A stretch of 29,259 nt of DNA from CAZXBB01 sp964638815 (GCA_964638815.1 CAZXBB010000401.1:1-29259); one strand, 5' to 3'. Shown: positions 8,932 through 19,460, numbered from the stretch's first letter. Notes: a model not told the origin generated them from the letters alone. Numbers and translations are program-made.

Positions 8932-10638
8932 ATGCAGCTCCCCGTCCTGCCTCTCGTCCTCGCGCTGGCCGGCGCCATCGCAGCACAGTGCGCCGCGCAG
9001 TCCGACCCCCGGACCGACCCCCGGTCCGACCCACGCGCCGGCGCGCCCGTCCGCTTCGAGGGCCAGTCCGTGCGGGTCGACGCGGCGCCGCGGCTTGTCA
9101 CCGTGTACGAGGGGCGCGCCGCGGTCACGCGCTCCGTGCGCCGGCTGCTCGGGCCGGGCACCTACGACTTCACGTTCGCCGGGCTGCCCTCGGGCGCGCA
9201 GCGCGAGTCCCTGCGGGCGTACGTCAGCGGGCCGGGGCGCGTCATGGGCGTGGAGTATGTCGAGCGCGCGGCCGGCGAAGCGGCGAGCCCGCGTCTCGCC
9301 GAGCTCGACGCCGCCCTCGCCCGGAACGAGGAGGAGCTCGCACGACGCCGCGAGGACCGCGCGCTCATCGACGCGCGGTGGGCGGACCTCGACGCGGTCA
9401 GCGCCCGCGCCGCGCAGTCCGCCGGCGCCGACGGCGGCGCGGGGGCGATCGACCTCGACGTCGTCGACGACCAGCTCGTGTTCTTCGCGGCCGGGCGACA
9501 CCGGCTCCTCGAGGAGCGCCGCGAAGTGGACAAGCTCATCCGCGCGCTCGAGGAGGAGCGCCGCATCCTCGAGACCGAGCGGGCGAGTCTCGGCGCGTCG
9601 TCGCGCGCCGCGCGGGAGGCGATCGTCTCCGTCGCGGTGGACGGCGGCACCGAGATCGCCGTCGACCTCGTCTATATCGTGACCGACGCCGGCTGGAGGC
9701 CCACCTACAACATCCGCGCGGCGGCCGACGGCTCGCGCGTGGACATCGAGTACGACGCCCTCATCGAGCAGCGGTCGGGCGAGGACTGGACGGACGTCGA
9801 GCTCGTGCTCTCGACGGCCCAGCCCGCCCGCGACGCGAGCCCACCGGAGCTCTCGCCGTGGTTCATCGACGTGCGCGACGACGCCGACCTTCCGAAGGCC
9901 GCCGCGTCGCCGGCGCCCGAGCCGGATCTCGAACGTCTCGGGGCGGCCGTCCCGCCCACCGACGCCGAGGTGCGCGGCAGCGGGCCGTCGGTCACGTACG
10001 TGCTGCCGCGCCCGGCGACGATCCGCAGCGACGCGCGCCGGCGCCAGCGCGCCCGCATCGGCAACGTCACGTGCCGCCCCATCTTCACGCACGTCGCCAT
10101 CCCGCTGGTCACCGAGTCGGTCTACGTGCGCAGCGACCTGGTGAACGAGAGCGACTTCCAGCTCCTCCCGGGCGCCGTCGCGATCTTTGTCGGCGCCGAC
10201 TACGTGGGGCCGACCACCCTGCGCGACATCGCGCCGCACGAAGCGTTCGAGGTGTACTTCGGCATCGACCGCGCCGTCACCGCGAAACGCACCATCCTTG
10301 TCCAGGAGGAGGCGAAGACCGGCCTCCTCGGCGGGGGCCGCAAGTCGAGCTACGACTACCGCATCGAGCTCGCCAACGGCGCCGGCAAGGCGATCGCGGT
10401 CGAGCTGTGGGACCGGATGCCCGTCTCGCGCTCGGACCGCGTCGAGGTCCAGCTCGCCAACCTGTCCCACGACCTCTCCGGCGACGCCGCGTACCTCGAG
10501 GGCCCCTTCACCCGTGGACTCCTGAAATGGGACCTGAGCGTCCCCGCGTCGGCGCAGAATGCGCTCGCGATGGTCGTGGAGTTCGGCGTGCGGGTGGTTC
10601 GCGCGAAGGACGTGGAGGTGCGCGGTCTGCCCGAGTGA
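8932..10638 (+). CDS. MuiA-like (DUF4139) secreted protein
   Basis: A 568-aa protein related to the 'mucoidy inhibitor A' family, whose molecular function is not established. The N-terminus has a signal-like segment (LPVLPLVLALAGAIAAQCAAQ), so it should be exported. A short Asp/Pro/Arg repeat (DPRTDPRSDPRA) follows. Residues about 45-115 resemble the DUF4140 domain (VTVYEGRAAVTRSVRRLL, GTYDFTFAGLP). Next comes a charged coiled-coil stretch (about 120-220), then the DUF4139 beta-rich domain, marked by YIVTDAGWRPTYNIRA and SGEDWTDVELVLSTA. The ATG at 8932 is preferred over the GTG at 8923 because GGAG (8920-8923) is then 8 nt upstream. The stop abuts the metH stop directly. Confidence 0.85.
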   Translation: MQLPVLPLVLALAGAIAAQCAAQSDPRTDPRSDPRAGAPVRFEGQSVRVDAAPRLVTVYEGRAAVTRSVRRLLGPGTYDFTFAGLPSGAQRESLRAYVSGPGRVMGVEYVERAAGEAASPRLAELDAALARNEEELARRREDRALIDARWADLDAVSARAAQSAGADGGAGAIDLDVVDDQLVFFAAGRHRLLEERREVDKLIRALEEERRILETERASLGASSRAAREAIVSVAVDGGTEIAVDLVYIVTDAGWRPTYNIRAAADGSRVDIEYDALIEQRSGEDWTDVELVLSTAQPARDASPPELSPWFIDVRDDADLPKAAASPAPEPDLERLGAAVPPTDAEVRGSGPSVTYVLPRPATIRSDARRRQRARIGNVTCRPIFTHVAIPLVTESVYVRSDLVNESDFQLLPGAVAIFVGADYVGPTTLRDIAPHEAFEVYFGIDRAVTAKRTILVQEEAKTGLLGGGRKSSYDYRIELANGAGKAIAVELWDRMPVSRSDRVEVQLANLSHDLSGDAAYLEGPFTRGLLKWDLSVPASAQNALAMVVEFGVRVVRAKDVEVRGLPE

Positions 10639-13600
10639 TCACACGTTGAAGTACTTCGCCTCCGGGTGGTGCACGACGATCGCGCTCGTCGACTGCTCCG
10701 GATCGATCTGCCAGTTCTCCGTCAGCACGCAGCCGATGCGCTCGGGCCTGAGCAGGCGGAAGAGCTTCTCCTGGTCGGACATTTCCGGGCACGCCGGGTA
10801 GCCGAAGCTGTAGCGGCTTCCGCGGTACTTCTGCGTGAAGAGCTCGCGGATGCGCGGCGAGTCTTCGCCGCCGATCCCGAGCTCGGCGCGCATGCGTTTG
10901 TGCCACAGCTCCGCGAGCGCCTCGGCCGTCTCGACGCCGATGCCGTGCATGTAGAGATACTCGCTGTAGGCGTTGCTCTCGAAGAGCTCCTTCGCGCGGC
11001 GGCTCACCTCCGCTCCCATCGTCACGCAGTGGAACCCGACGACGTCGCGCTGCCCGGACTCCGCGGCGCGGAAGAAGTCGCTGATGCAGAGCCGGCTGCG
11101 TTTCCGCTGTCGCGGGAACGTGAATCGCTCGATCTCGCGATCGTGGTCCTGCGGGTCGTAGATCACGAGGTCGTCGCCGGCGCGGTTGCACGGGAAGTAG
11201 CCGTACACGAGCTTCGGCCGGAGGATCGCCTCGTCGCGACACTGCCGCTTGATGCGCTCGAACAGCGGGTGCACGACCTCCTCGAGGCTCCGGTCGTAGT
11301 CCTCGGCGGACATGGCGCCCTTCTTGAATCCCCACTGGCCCCGGAAGAGCGCGACGGGGTTGATGAACGGGTAGATCTCGTCGAGCGCGACGGACTCGAT
11401 GACGCGGTCGCCCCAGAACGGCGCGGTCGGCACCGGCACGTCGATCGCGACGGCCGATCGCTCGGCCACCGCGACGGTCGTCCGCTCCTCCTCGGCCCCC
11501 CTCATCTCGCCCCCCCGTTCCGCGACGGCCGCGCGTCTGCTCACGCGATCGTCGATTTCGACGTCGAGCTCGGCGAGCGTGTTCGAGGCGAGATGATCGC
11601 AGATGCGGAGCCCCTCGAACGCGTCGCGGCCGTAGTACAGCGGTCCCTCGTAGACGCCCCGCAGGTGCGACTCCGCGTAATGACGCGTGAGCGCCGCCCC
11701 GCCGACGAGCACCGGCACCTTCAGTCCCATCGCGTTGAGTTCGCGCAGGTTCTCCTCCATCACGACCACGGACTTCACGAGGAGACCGGACATCCCGATG
11801 GCATCGGCCCGCGTGCGTCCGAGCGCCTCCGTGATCTCGCCGATCGTCTGCTTGATGCCGAGGTTGTGCACCGTGTAGCCGTTGTTCGTCAGGATGATGT
11901 CGACGAGGTTCTTGCCGATGTCGTGCACGTCGCCCTTGACGGTCGCGAGCACGACGCTGCCCCTGGACTGACCTTCGACGCGCTCCATGTGCGGCTCGAG
12001 GTGGGCGACGGCCATCTTCATGACCTCGGCGGACTGGAGCACGAACGGGAGCTGCATCTGCCCGCTGCCGAAGAGCTCGCCGACGACCTTCATCCCCTCG
12101 AGCAGGTGCTCGTTGATGATCTCGAGCGCGTCGTGCTTCTCGAGCGCGACGTCGAGATGATCGTGCAGGTCCTGCTTCTCGCCGTCGATGATGTGATCCC
12201 GGAGGATCTCCTCGAGCGAGCGGTTCCTGCGGCGCACGCCGATCTCGCTCGCGCTCGTGACGTCCTTGAACAGCTCGATGAACGCGTGCAGCGGGTCGAA
12301 CGCCTCGTCGTCCACGCCGACGGGAAGCCCGGTGCCGCCGTTCTTCCGGGAACGCCGATCGAAGATGAGGTCGAGCGCCGCGTTCCGCTGCTCCTCCGGG
12401 ATCTTGTTGAGCGGCAGGATCTTCGAGGCGTGCACGATCGCGCCCGTCATCCCCGCGTCGAGCAGCGCGTGAAGGAACACGGAGTTCAGGACGACCCGGG
12501 CCGGGGGCGTGAGACCGAAGCTCACGTTCGAGAGACCGCACGTGATCTGGGACCGCGGAAACGACGCGGCGATGCGCTTCGTGCCCTCGATGAGCTCGAG
12601 CGCGCTGCGGCGGTCCGCATCCATGCCGGTCGAGATCGGCAGGACCAGCGGATCGAAGAGGATGTCCTCGGGCGCGATGCCGTGCGTGCCGGTCGCCCGC
12701 TCGTACGCCCTCGTCGCGATGGCGTGCTTGCGGTCGGCGGTCCGCGCCATCGCCGCCTCCCGGTCCTCGTCGATCGTGCCGATGACGAGCCCGGCCCCGT
12801 GCGTGCGGGCGAGGCGGCAGAAACGGTCGAACTTCTCGACGCCGTCCTCGAAGTTCGCCGAGTTGATGATGCACTTCCCCGGCGCGTGCTTCAGCCCCGC
12901 CTCGATGGTGGCGATCTGGGTCGAGTCGATCATGATCGGCGCGTCCACCTGCCGCGCGAGCCGGTGCACGACCTCGGCCATGTCGGCGGCATTGTCGCGC
13001 CCCGCGTAGTCGACGTTGAGATCGAGCACGTTGGCCCCCTCGCGACGCTGCTCGCGGGCGAGAGAGACGATCTGGTCCCAGTCCTCCTCCTCGAGAAGAC
13101 GCTTGAACATCCGGCTGCCGGACGCGTTCATGCGCTCCCCGACGATCAGGAACGAGCGCTCCTGCCGGTAGTCCATCGGGCTGAAGAGCGACGTGCAGCC
13201 GGACACGGGCGGCTCGATGACGCGATCCGCCGCCGGCCGGACGCCGATGCGCTCGCGCAGCCGCCGGATGTGCTCGGGCGTCGTGCCGCAGCAGCCGCCG
13301 ACGATGCTCACGCCGTAATCGGCAACGAACTTCGCGAGCGTCTCGGTGAACGCCTCGGGCTGGAGCGGGAACGACGTCCTGCCGTCCACGAGCACGGGCA
13401 GGCCGGCGTTCGGGATGACGGAAATGTGCCTGTCCCAGTTCGCGGCGAGGTAGGCGACGTGCTCGGTCATCTCCGTCGGACCGGTCGCGCAGTTCAGGCC
13501 GAGACCGGCGATCGGAAAGCCCCGCAGCGCCCGGGCGGCGGCCGCGATCTCCGAGCCGAGCAGCATCGTTCCCGTCGTCTCGATCGTCACGCTGACGAGG

Positions 13601-14175
13601 ATCGGGATCTCCTGCGGCGTGCGGCCCTTCTCCTCGAGCGCGGCGAGACAGGCGTTGATCGCGCACTTGACCTGGAGGAGGTCCTGGCACGTTTCGATCA
13701 GCAGCACGTCGGCCCCGCCGTCCACGAGTCCCCGCGCCTGCTCGCGGTAGCTGCCGAGCATCTCGTCCCAGGTCGTCTGACCGAGCGTGATGAGCCTGGT
13801 GCCGGGGCCCAGCGAGCCGACGACGAAGCGCGGGTCGTCCGGACCCGCGAACCGGTCGCACGCGGCCCGCGCGATCTCGGCCGCCTCCCGGTTGATCTCG
13901 TACGTGAGCGGCACGAGGTCCTCGCCGAACTCGGCGAAGACGAGCCTGTTCGCGCCGAACGTGTTCGTCTCGACGGCATCCGCCCCCGCCTCCAGGAATG
14001 ACTCGTGGATCGACCCGATCAGGTCGGGCCGGCTGCGGACCAGCAGGTCCACGCAGTTCTCGTGGCCCATGTAGTCATTGTCCACGTCCAGCGGAAGATT
14101 CTGGAGCGTCGCTCCCATCGAGCCGTCGAAGACGAGGACGCGGCGATCGAGCGCACGAAGGAACGGGCAGGTCAT
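10639..14175 (-). CDS. metH: Cobalamin-dependent methionine synthase
   Basis: A full-length 1178-aa cytoplasmic enzyme transferring a methyl group from 5-methyltetrahydrofolate through cobalamin to homocysteine. All four modules are present in order. The homocysteine domain (about 1-310) has Zn ligands Cys229 (GLNCATGP) and Cys295-Cys296 (GGCCGTT). The pterin domain (about 340-620) opens with VGERMNASGS. The cobalamin module (about 650-860) carries D749-x-H751-x-x-G754 in KGDVHDIGKN, where His is the lower axial ligand. The AdoMet reactivation domain (about 900-1178) contains YLYMHGIGVE and RYSFGYPACPE. The ATG at 14175 starts at the conserved N-terminus. No Shine-Dalgarno is visible, but a promoter abuts the start. 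No cobalamin riboswitch was seen. The gene is convergent with the muiA-like gene and divergent from the LolA-like operon. Confidence 0.97.
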   Translation of the reverse strand: MTCPFLRALDRRVLVFDGSMGATLQNLPLDVDNDYMGHENCVDLLVRSRPDLIGSIHESFLEAGADAVETNTFGANRLVFAEFGEDLVPLTYEINREAAEIARAACDRFAGPDDPRFVVGSLGPGTRLITLGQTTWDEMLGSYREQARGLVDGGADVLLIETCQDLLQVKCAINACLAALEEKGRTPQEIPILVSVTIETTGTMLLGSEIAAAARALRGFPIAGLGLNCATGPTEMTEHVAYLAANWDRHISVIPNAGLPVLVDGRTSFPLQPEAFTETLAKFVADYGVSIVGGCCGTTPEHIRRLRERIGVRPAADRVIEPPVSGCTSLFSPMDYRQERSFLIVGERMNASGSRMFKRLLEEEDWDQIVSLAREQRREGANVLDLNVDYAGRDNAADMAEVVHRLARQVDAPIMIDSTQIATIEAGLKHAPGKCIINSANFEDGVEKFDRFCRLARTHGAGLVIGTIDEDREAAMARTADRKHAIATRAYERATGTHGIAPEDILFDPLVLPISTGMDADRRSALELIEGTKRIAASFPRSQITCGLSNVSFGLTPPARVVLNSVFLHALLDAGMTGAIVHASKILPLNKIPEEQRNAALDLIFDRRSRKNGGTGLPVGVDDEAFDPLHAFIELFKDVTSASEIGVRRRNRSLEEILRDHIIDGEKQDLHDHLDVALEKHDALEIINEHLLEGMKVVGELFGSGQMQLPFVLQSAEVMKMAVAHLEPHMERVEGQSRGSVVLATVKGDVHDIGKNLVDIILTNNGYTVHNLGIKQTIGEITEALGRTRADAIGMSGLLVKSVVVMEENLRELNAMGLKVPVLVGGAALTRHYAESHLRGVYEGPLYYGRDAFEGLRICDHLASNTLAELDVEIDDRVSRRAAVAERGGEMRGAEEERTTVAVAERSAVAIDVPVPTAPFWGDRVIESVALDEIYPFINPVALFRGQWGFKKGAMSAEDYDRSLEEVVHPLFERIKRQCRDEAILRPKLVYGYFPCNRAGDDLVIYDPQDHDREIERFTFPRQRKRSRLCISDFFRAAESGQRDVVGFHCVTMGAEVSRRAKELFESNAYSEYLYMHGIGVETAEALAELWHKRMRAELGIGGEDSPRIRELFTQKYRGSRYSFGYPACPEMSDQEKLFRLLRPERIGCVLTENWQIDPEQSTSAIVVHHPEAKYFNV

Positions 14176-14183
14176 GGCGACGA

Positions 14184-14211
14184 ATCATACCCTCGCCCAC
14201 CCGGCTGTCCA
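14184..14211 (-). promoter_or_regulatory. Strong sigma70-like promoter abutting metH
   Basis: On the minus strand TGGACA (14211-14206, five of six to consensus) and TATGAT (14189-14184, five of six) are 16 bp apart. The -10 ends 8 nt before the metH ATG, so transcription would start at or within about two bases of the start codon. This suggests a leaderless mRNA. Confidence 0.6.
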
Positions 14212-14222
14212 GCCGTCCATCC

Positions 14223-14246
14223 GGATGAACGGATGAACGGATGAAT
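14223..14246. repeat. 8-bp tandem array GGATGAAC x3 upstream of metH
   Basis: Copies at 14223-14230, 14231-14238 and 14239-14246, the last ending in T instead of C. The array lies just upstream of the metH -35 box and is followed by further ATGGATGAC-like sequence. Confidence 0.8.
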
Positions 14247-14480
14247 GACCCATGGATGACGGCGTGCCATCCTTACATGGGGGTCAATCATGGGGATCAA
14301 TGGAGACGCATGGGCGTCAAGGGGATGTCCGGGTCGCGGCGGTGACAGCGCGGCGCGCGAGGACCGGACTCGGGCGGATGGAAGTACCCGCGTGGTCGCC
14401 CCGCGCCGCCCGGCCCGCACCGCTATCATCGCCTCCTTGCCCCAACCAGGCGCCCGTCGCCTCCCGAGAAAGGTCTCCCG

Positions 14481-15622
14481 ATGAACATCCCGCACACCCG
14501 ATCGCCGCTTGCCGCGGGCGTCGCCGCCGCCCTCGCTGTCGCGCTCTGCTTCTCACCCGCGTCGGGCCAGGATACGAACCCGACTCGCCCGCCGGCACCC
14601 CCGGCTTCGCCCCCGGCTTCACCGCCGGCTTCACCCCCCCCGGCTTCACCCCCGCCGCCGACGACGGCGCCGGCGAAGGACCTGCCCCCCGCGAAGCAGC
14701 TCGTTGACAAGGCGATCGCCGCCGCCGGAGGCGCCGGCCCGCTGCGGGGCATCCGGGACATGAAGTACACGCTGACGGTCCTCTCGCGCGGCCAGGAGAC
14801 GACGATGAACATGCGCTCGGCGCGCCCGCAAAAAGTCCATGTCAGCACGACCACGCCGGAGGGCAGCATGGAGATGGGGCGTGTCGGCGACATCGCGTGG
14901 CAGAACATGGGAACGGGATACAAGCTCGTCCCGAAGTCGCAGATGGGGCAGATCAGCCAGCTCGATCTTTACGGGCTGTTGATCACGCTCGAGGATCGCG
15001 AAGAGACGTTCACGACGGTCGATCGCGTCCCCTTCAACGAGTTCGACTGCTTCAAGGTCCAGCTCGCGAACGAGGCGGGCGGCGCCACCTACGGCTACTT
15101 CGACGCCGACGGCGGGGCGATCGTCGGCCTCGACCAGTCCCAGAACACGCCGATGGGCCCGATGAGCATCACGACGACGTTCAGCGAGACGAAGACCTTC
15201 GCGCCGCTCACGCTCTTCACGAAGGCGTCCATGGTCGCAGGCGGCGCGCCCCTCGCGACGCTCACGTTCTCCGACGTCGAGATCAACCCGACCGACGGAT
15301 ACGAGATCACCGTCCCGGCGGAGGTGCAGCAGCTCATCGACGAGCGTAACGCCGCGGCGACCCGGCCCGCCGCGGCGACCCGGCCCGCCGCGCCGGCCGG
15401 CGCCTCGACGCAGCCGGCCGCCGGGGACGACCCGATGGACAGCCCGATGGTGCGCCAGGTGATGACCTCGCTGAAGCGCATCGAGGATCCCGGGCAGCTT
15501 CGCATGATGGCCTCGGTGATCGAGGCGCAGATCTCGCAGGTCGAGACCGAGGCCGAAAGGGAGCAGATGCAGTTCCTCACGGAGAAGATCCGCGAGCGTA
15601 TCGCCGAGCTCGAGGGCGGGGA

Positions 15623-15626
<4 letters not shown>
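14481..15626 (+). CDS. Periplasmic LolA-like protein with Pro-rich linker
   Basis: A 381-aa exported protein. The signal peptide covers residues about 1-29 (hydrophobic AAGVAAALAVALCFSPASG). A Pro/Ala/Ser repeat linker (about 33-65) follows, encoded by a 12-bp DNA repeat. Residues about 70-290 resemble the LolA/LolB-type half-barrel of lipoprotein or lipid carriers: a start helix QLVDKAIAAAGG, alternating beta strands, and YGYFDADGGAIVGLD. An Ala/Thr/Arg-Pro linker then leads to a helical C-terminal segment (about 310-381). The ATG at 14481 has a clear ribosome-binding site. The stop overlaps the start of the ABC ATPase gene, so it probably works with that transporter as a periplasmic partner (inference). 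The LolA-like call rests on overall pattern and is moderate. Confidence 0.6.
14601..14652. repeat. 12-bp in-frame repeat encoding PAS-Pro units
   Basis: About four copies of CCGGCTTCACCC-like units (14601, 14613, 14625, then one shifted by 3 bp). They encode the repeating Pro-Pro-Ala-Ser linker of the LolA-like protein. The period is a multiple of three, so copy-number change would only alter linker length. Confidence 0.75.
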
Positions 15627-16592
<966 letters not shown>

Positions 16593-16600
<8 letters not shown>

Positions 16601-18002
16601 CGCCCGATCCCGCATCGTCACCGTCGCCCTGCGCGAGTTCAAGTACACCGCGATGACCAAGGCGTTCATCTTCGGCGCGGTCGTCTTTCCGCTTGTCGTC
16701 TGGGCGGCATTCCCCGTCATCATCATGCTCACCGAGCAGAAGAACCCGCCGCTGGTGGGGACCATCGCGGTGATCGACCCGACCGGGCAGGTCGGGGAGA
16801 GCGTGCGGGCGGAGTTCGAGCGTCTGCGCGGACGCGAGCCCGGGCAGGCGATCGCGAAGCTCCGGGAGGAGGTCGCGCGGAACCCCGCGGCCGCGATCGA
16901 GAACCCGCCCGTGGGGGCGGAGGCGCTCGCCGCGTTCGATGACGACGTCGAGGTGGACGTCCGGATCGACGTGCTGCCCGGCGACGCCGACGTCGACTCG
17001 GCCAAGGAGCGCGTCCGCGTCGGCGACCTCCTCGCGCTGGCCGAGATCGGTCCGGGCGCGGTGGACGTCGATCGCATCCGCCGGGCCGTCGGTGACGGCG
17101 AACCCGACCCGGACGACACCGCGGGCGTCACGCTCTACACGGCGACCGAGATGCACCCGGGCCACACGCGGCTGATCCGGCGCCGCCTCGGCGACGCCGT
17201 CGTCCGGGTGCGCGCGCAGACCCTCGGCGACGATCTCGAGACGCTTCGGGCGATCCTCGACCGGCCGCGCGTCGCAACGCGATCGCTCGCCAGCGACGGC
17301 GCCGAGACGGCGGAGCAGGCCGACTTCAAGGAGATGCTGCCGCTCTTCTTCGCGGTGCTGCTCGCGGTCACGACGTTCACGAGCGGCCAGTACCTGCTCA
17401 CGACGACCATCGAGGAGAAGTCCAACAAGGTAATGGAGGTGCTCCTGAGCGCCGTCAGCCCGATGCAGCTCATGACCGGGAAGATCCTCGGGCAGTGGCT
17501 CGTGAGCCTGGTGATGCTGGTGATGTACGGCGGCCTGCTGCTCACGGCGCTGGTCGTCTTCGCCGCCGGCGACCTCGTGGGCTGGACCGACCTCCTGTGC
17601 TTCGGCGCCTACTTCGTGATGTCGTACTTCTTCACGGCCTCCGCGATGGCGGCCATCGGCAGCGCCGTCAGCGACATCCACGACGCGCAGAGCCTCATGA
17701 TGCCGGCGATGTTCGTGCTGCTCATGGCGCCGATGCTGCTCATGATCCCGGCCAGCCAGAACCCCGCGGGGCTGCTCGCGACCGTCAGCGGCTTCATCCC
17801 GCCGCTGATCCCCTACATCATGATCGTCCGGGTCACGGCCGGCGAGGTCCCCCCCTGGCAGATCGCGCTCTCGATGGTGATCGGCTTCGGCTCCGCCGCC
17901 GGCGGCCTCTGGCTCGCCGCGAAGATCTTCCGGGTGGGTGTCCTGATGTACGGCAAGCCGCCGTCCCCGCTCCAGATGCTGAAGTGGGTCCGGTATTCGT
18001 GA
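16593..18002 (+). CDS. ABC-2 type permease
   Basis: A 469-aa inner-membrane subunit pairing with the ATPase encoded just before it. One N-terminal helix (about 25-48, FIFGAVVFPLVVWAAFPVII) is followed by a large extracytoplasmic domain (about 50-245). A block of five or six helices follows, beginning MLPLFFAVLLAVTTFTSGQYLL, with the family-typical TIEEKSNKVMEVLLSAVSPMQLM between the first two. This is the NatB/YhaP layout. The ATG overlaps the ATPase gene by 8 bases and has AGGA 8 nt upstream. Together with the LolA-like protein it forms a three-gene export operon. Lipid, lipoprotein or ion export are possible; none is proven. Confidence 0.88.
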
Positions 18003-18176
18003 TGAAAGGATGGTCGTCTTCGTGATCCCCCGGCCCGGCTGACGGCCGCCTCTCCCCCCGGGGCGCCCCCCCGCTTTTTGGCTTTTCGCTGCGATAAGAT
18101 GCCGCCGGTCCGCGTTCGGCCTCCCGACCCCGGGGCCGCGGGGCGATCGCCGCGGCCCTTCCCGGAGAACAGACTG
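18003..18176. other. Short intergenic region between the ABC permease and the helical secreted protein
   Basis: 174 bp with C-rich runs (CCCCCC several times) and CGCTTTTTGGCTTTTCGC at 18072-18089. No convincing terminator stem or promoter pair was found. The ribosome-binding site GGAG (18164-18167) of the next gene lies at its end. Confidence 0.5.
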
Positions 18177-19460
18177 ATGAGAAACGCCATCCGCTACGTC
18201 CCCGCCCTCGTCGCGGCCCTCGTCCTGACCGCGAGCGCCCCCGCCCAGTTCGGGGAGGCGGCCGGGTTCGGCGAGATGATGTCGCCGTACTTCCTGCGAC
18301 GGGATCTCACCATCTTCGTGGACGAGCTCGAGCTCGACGAAGGCCAGACGGCGATCCTCGAGAGCCTCTATTCGGACTACGAGGACGAGCACGACGCCGG
18401 CAAGGTGAGGATGCTCGAGCGTCTGAGCAACATGCGGGACGAGCTCGAGAACCTCGAGCGCGACCGGATCATGCAGCTTGTCTTCAAGCCATTCGAGGAT
18501 CGCTCCGAAGAGTGGGAGGGGATGCGCACCCAGTTCCTGGCCAATGTCGAGGCCATCCTCAACGGCCGGCAGCTCGAGATGTACACGCAGTTCCGGCGGC
18601 AGTTGCGGCGGGAGAAGGAGATCCCGAAGGGGCGTTTCTCCGGTGAGAGCGTCAACTTGTTCCACGCCGTCGCCCAGCTCGACCTGGCCCCGTCCGTGCT
18701 CGAGTATCTCCAGCCCACGCTCGACCAGTACGACCTCCGCCTCGATGCCGCGCTCGAGGTTCGGGAACGCCTGCTCCGGGATTCGCGACTCGCGATGATG
18801 ACCTCGATCAAAGACGACGATCACGCTTCCGCCCTGACGATCTACGATCGGCAGATCGATGCGCGCATCGCGGTCCGGCGGATCAACGACGAGTTCACGA
18901 TGGTCCTCTACGAGGCCCTGCCGGCCGAGGCCGATGCGGAGTTCCTGGCCACCGTCCGCGAAAGGGCCTATCCGCGCATCTACCGTGCGACCGCGGTCCA
19001 GCGCATTCTTGCGGCCGCGAAGCAGCTCGAGGGGCTTTCGAGCGAGACCCTCCAGGCGATCGAGAACCTCGAGGCGAGCTATCTCGCGGAGGTCGCAGGC
19101 ATCAACGACACCATTCGCCGTCTCCTCCAGGAATACGAGCCCGAGGAGGCGCGCTTCCGCGCGTCGAGCTTCGCCGCGCGGAGCGAGGGCAAGCGTCCCT
19201 CGAAGCCGTCGGATCCCACCCGCGACGAGTATCGCCGGCGCGACGAGGTCGGCCGCCGTTACGTCGAGATGCTCCGCGACCTTCTCACGCCCGAGCAGTT
19301 CGAATCGCTCCCCGGTGCGCAGCGCGCGCTCCGCAGCACGAAGGGCGAGGACTCCGACGAGTCGCTGCTGGAACGGAAGAAGCGGAGAATGCAGTCCCCC
19401 GACGGAAACCCGACGAGCCTCACGCCGTCGGGCGGTCGTCCCATGAAGAAGAAGGGGTGA
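18177..19460 (+). CDS. Secreted, highly helical protein of unknown function
   Basis: Not recognised as a named family. The protein has 427 aa with a signal peptide (about 1-22, YVPALVAALVLTASAPAQ). The rest is rich in Glu, Arg, Leu and Ala, with long amphipathic or coiled-coil stretches, for example LSNMRDELENLERDRIMQ and LEALEVRERLLRDS-like segments. Two spans resemble the 'LxLdexQ...ileslysdye' and 'LLTPEQFESLP' patterns of Spy/CpxP-like periplasmic helical proteins, but this is only a style match. The C-terminus is disordered and ends in RPMKKKG. The ATG at 18177 has GGAG 9 nt upstream and starts the signal peptide. The gene lies 37 bp before gspE on the same strand, so it may be co-transcribed with the secretion operon. 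Confidence 0.75.
   Translation: MRNAIRYVPALVAALVLTASAPAQFGEAAGFGEMMSPYFLRRDLTIFVDELELDEGQTAILESLYSDYEDEHDAGKVRMLERLSNMRDELENLERDRIMQLVFKPFEDRSEEWEGMRTQFLANVEAILNGRQLEMYTQFRRQLRREKEIPKGRFSGESVNLFHAVAQLDLAPSVLEYLQPTLDQYDLRLDAALEVRERLLRDSRLAMMTSIKDDDHASALTIYDRQIDARIAVRRINDEFTMVLYEALPAEADAEFLATVRERAYPRIYRATAVQRILAAAKQLEGLSSETLQAIENLEASYLAEVAGINDTIRRLLQEYEPEEARFRASSFAARSEGKRPSKPSDPTRDEYRRRDEVGRRYVEMLRDLLTPEQFESLPGAQRALRSTKGEDSDESLLERKKRRMQSPDGNPTSLTPSGGRPMKKKG

Larger units (their letters stand above)
14176..14480. other. 305-bp intergenic region between metH and the LolA-like operon
   Basis: Non-coding. It holds the metH promoter, the GGATGAAC array, and then a stretch (about 14250-14320) with five or so CATGG/AATGG repeats, including near-duplicate GGTCAATCATGGG and GGATCAATGGAG. 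Toward the + strand gene there is TATCAT (14424-14429), a good -10 without an obvious -35, and the ribosome-binding site GAGAAAGG (14464-14471). Confidence 0.55.

Noticed and set aside
10666..14001. A 1111-codon + strand open frame opposite metH
   Set aside because: It lies wholly antisense to a full-length, motif-complete metH, has no protein domain pattern and is dominated by Arg, Ala, Val and Asp.
14176..14480. Cobalamin or SAM riboswitch upstream of metH
   Set aside because: The promoter lies 8 nt from the start codon, so there is no leader to hold one, and no riboswitch consensus was seen in the region.
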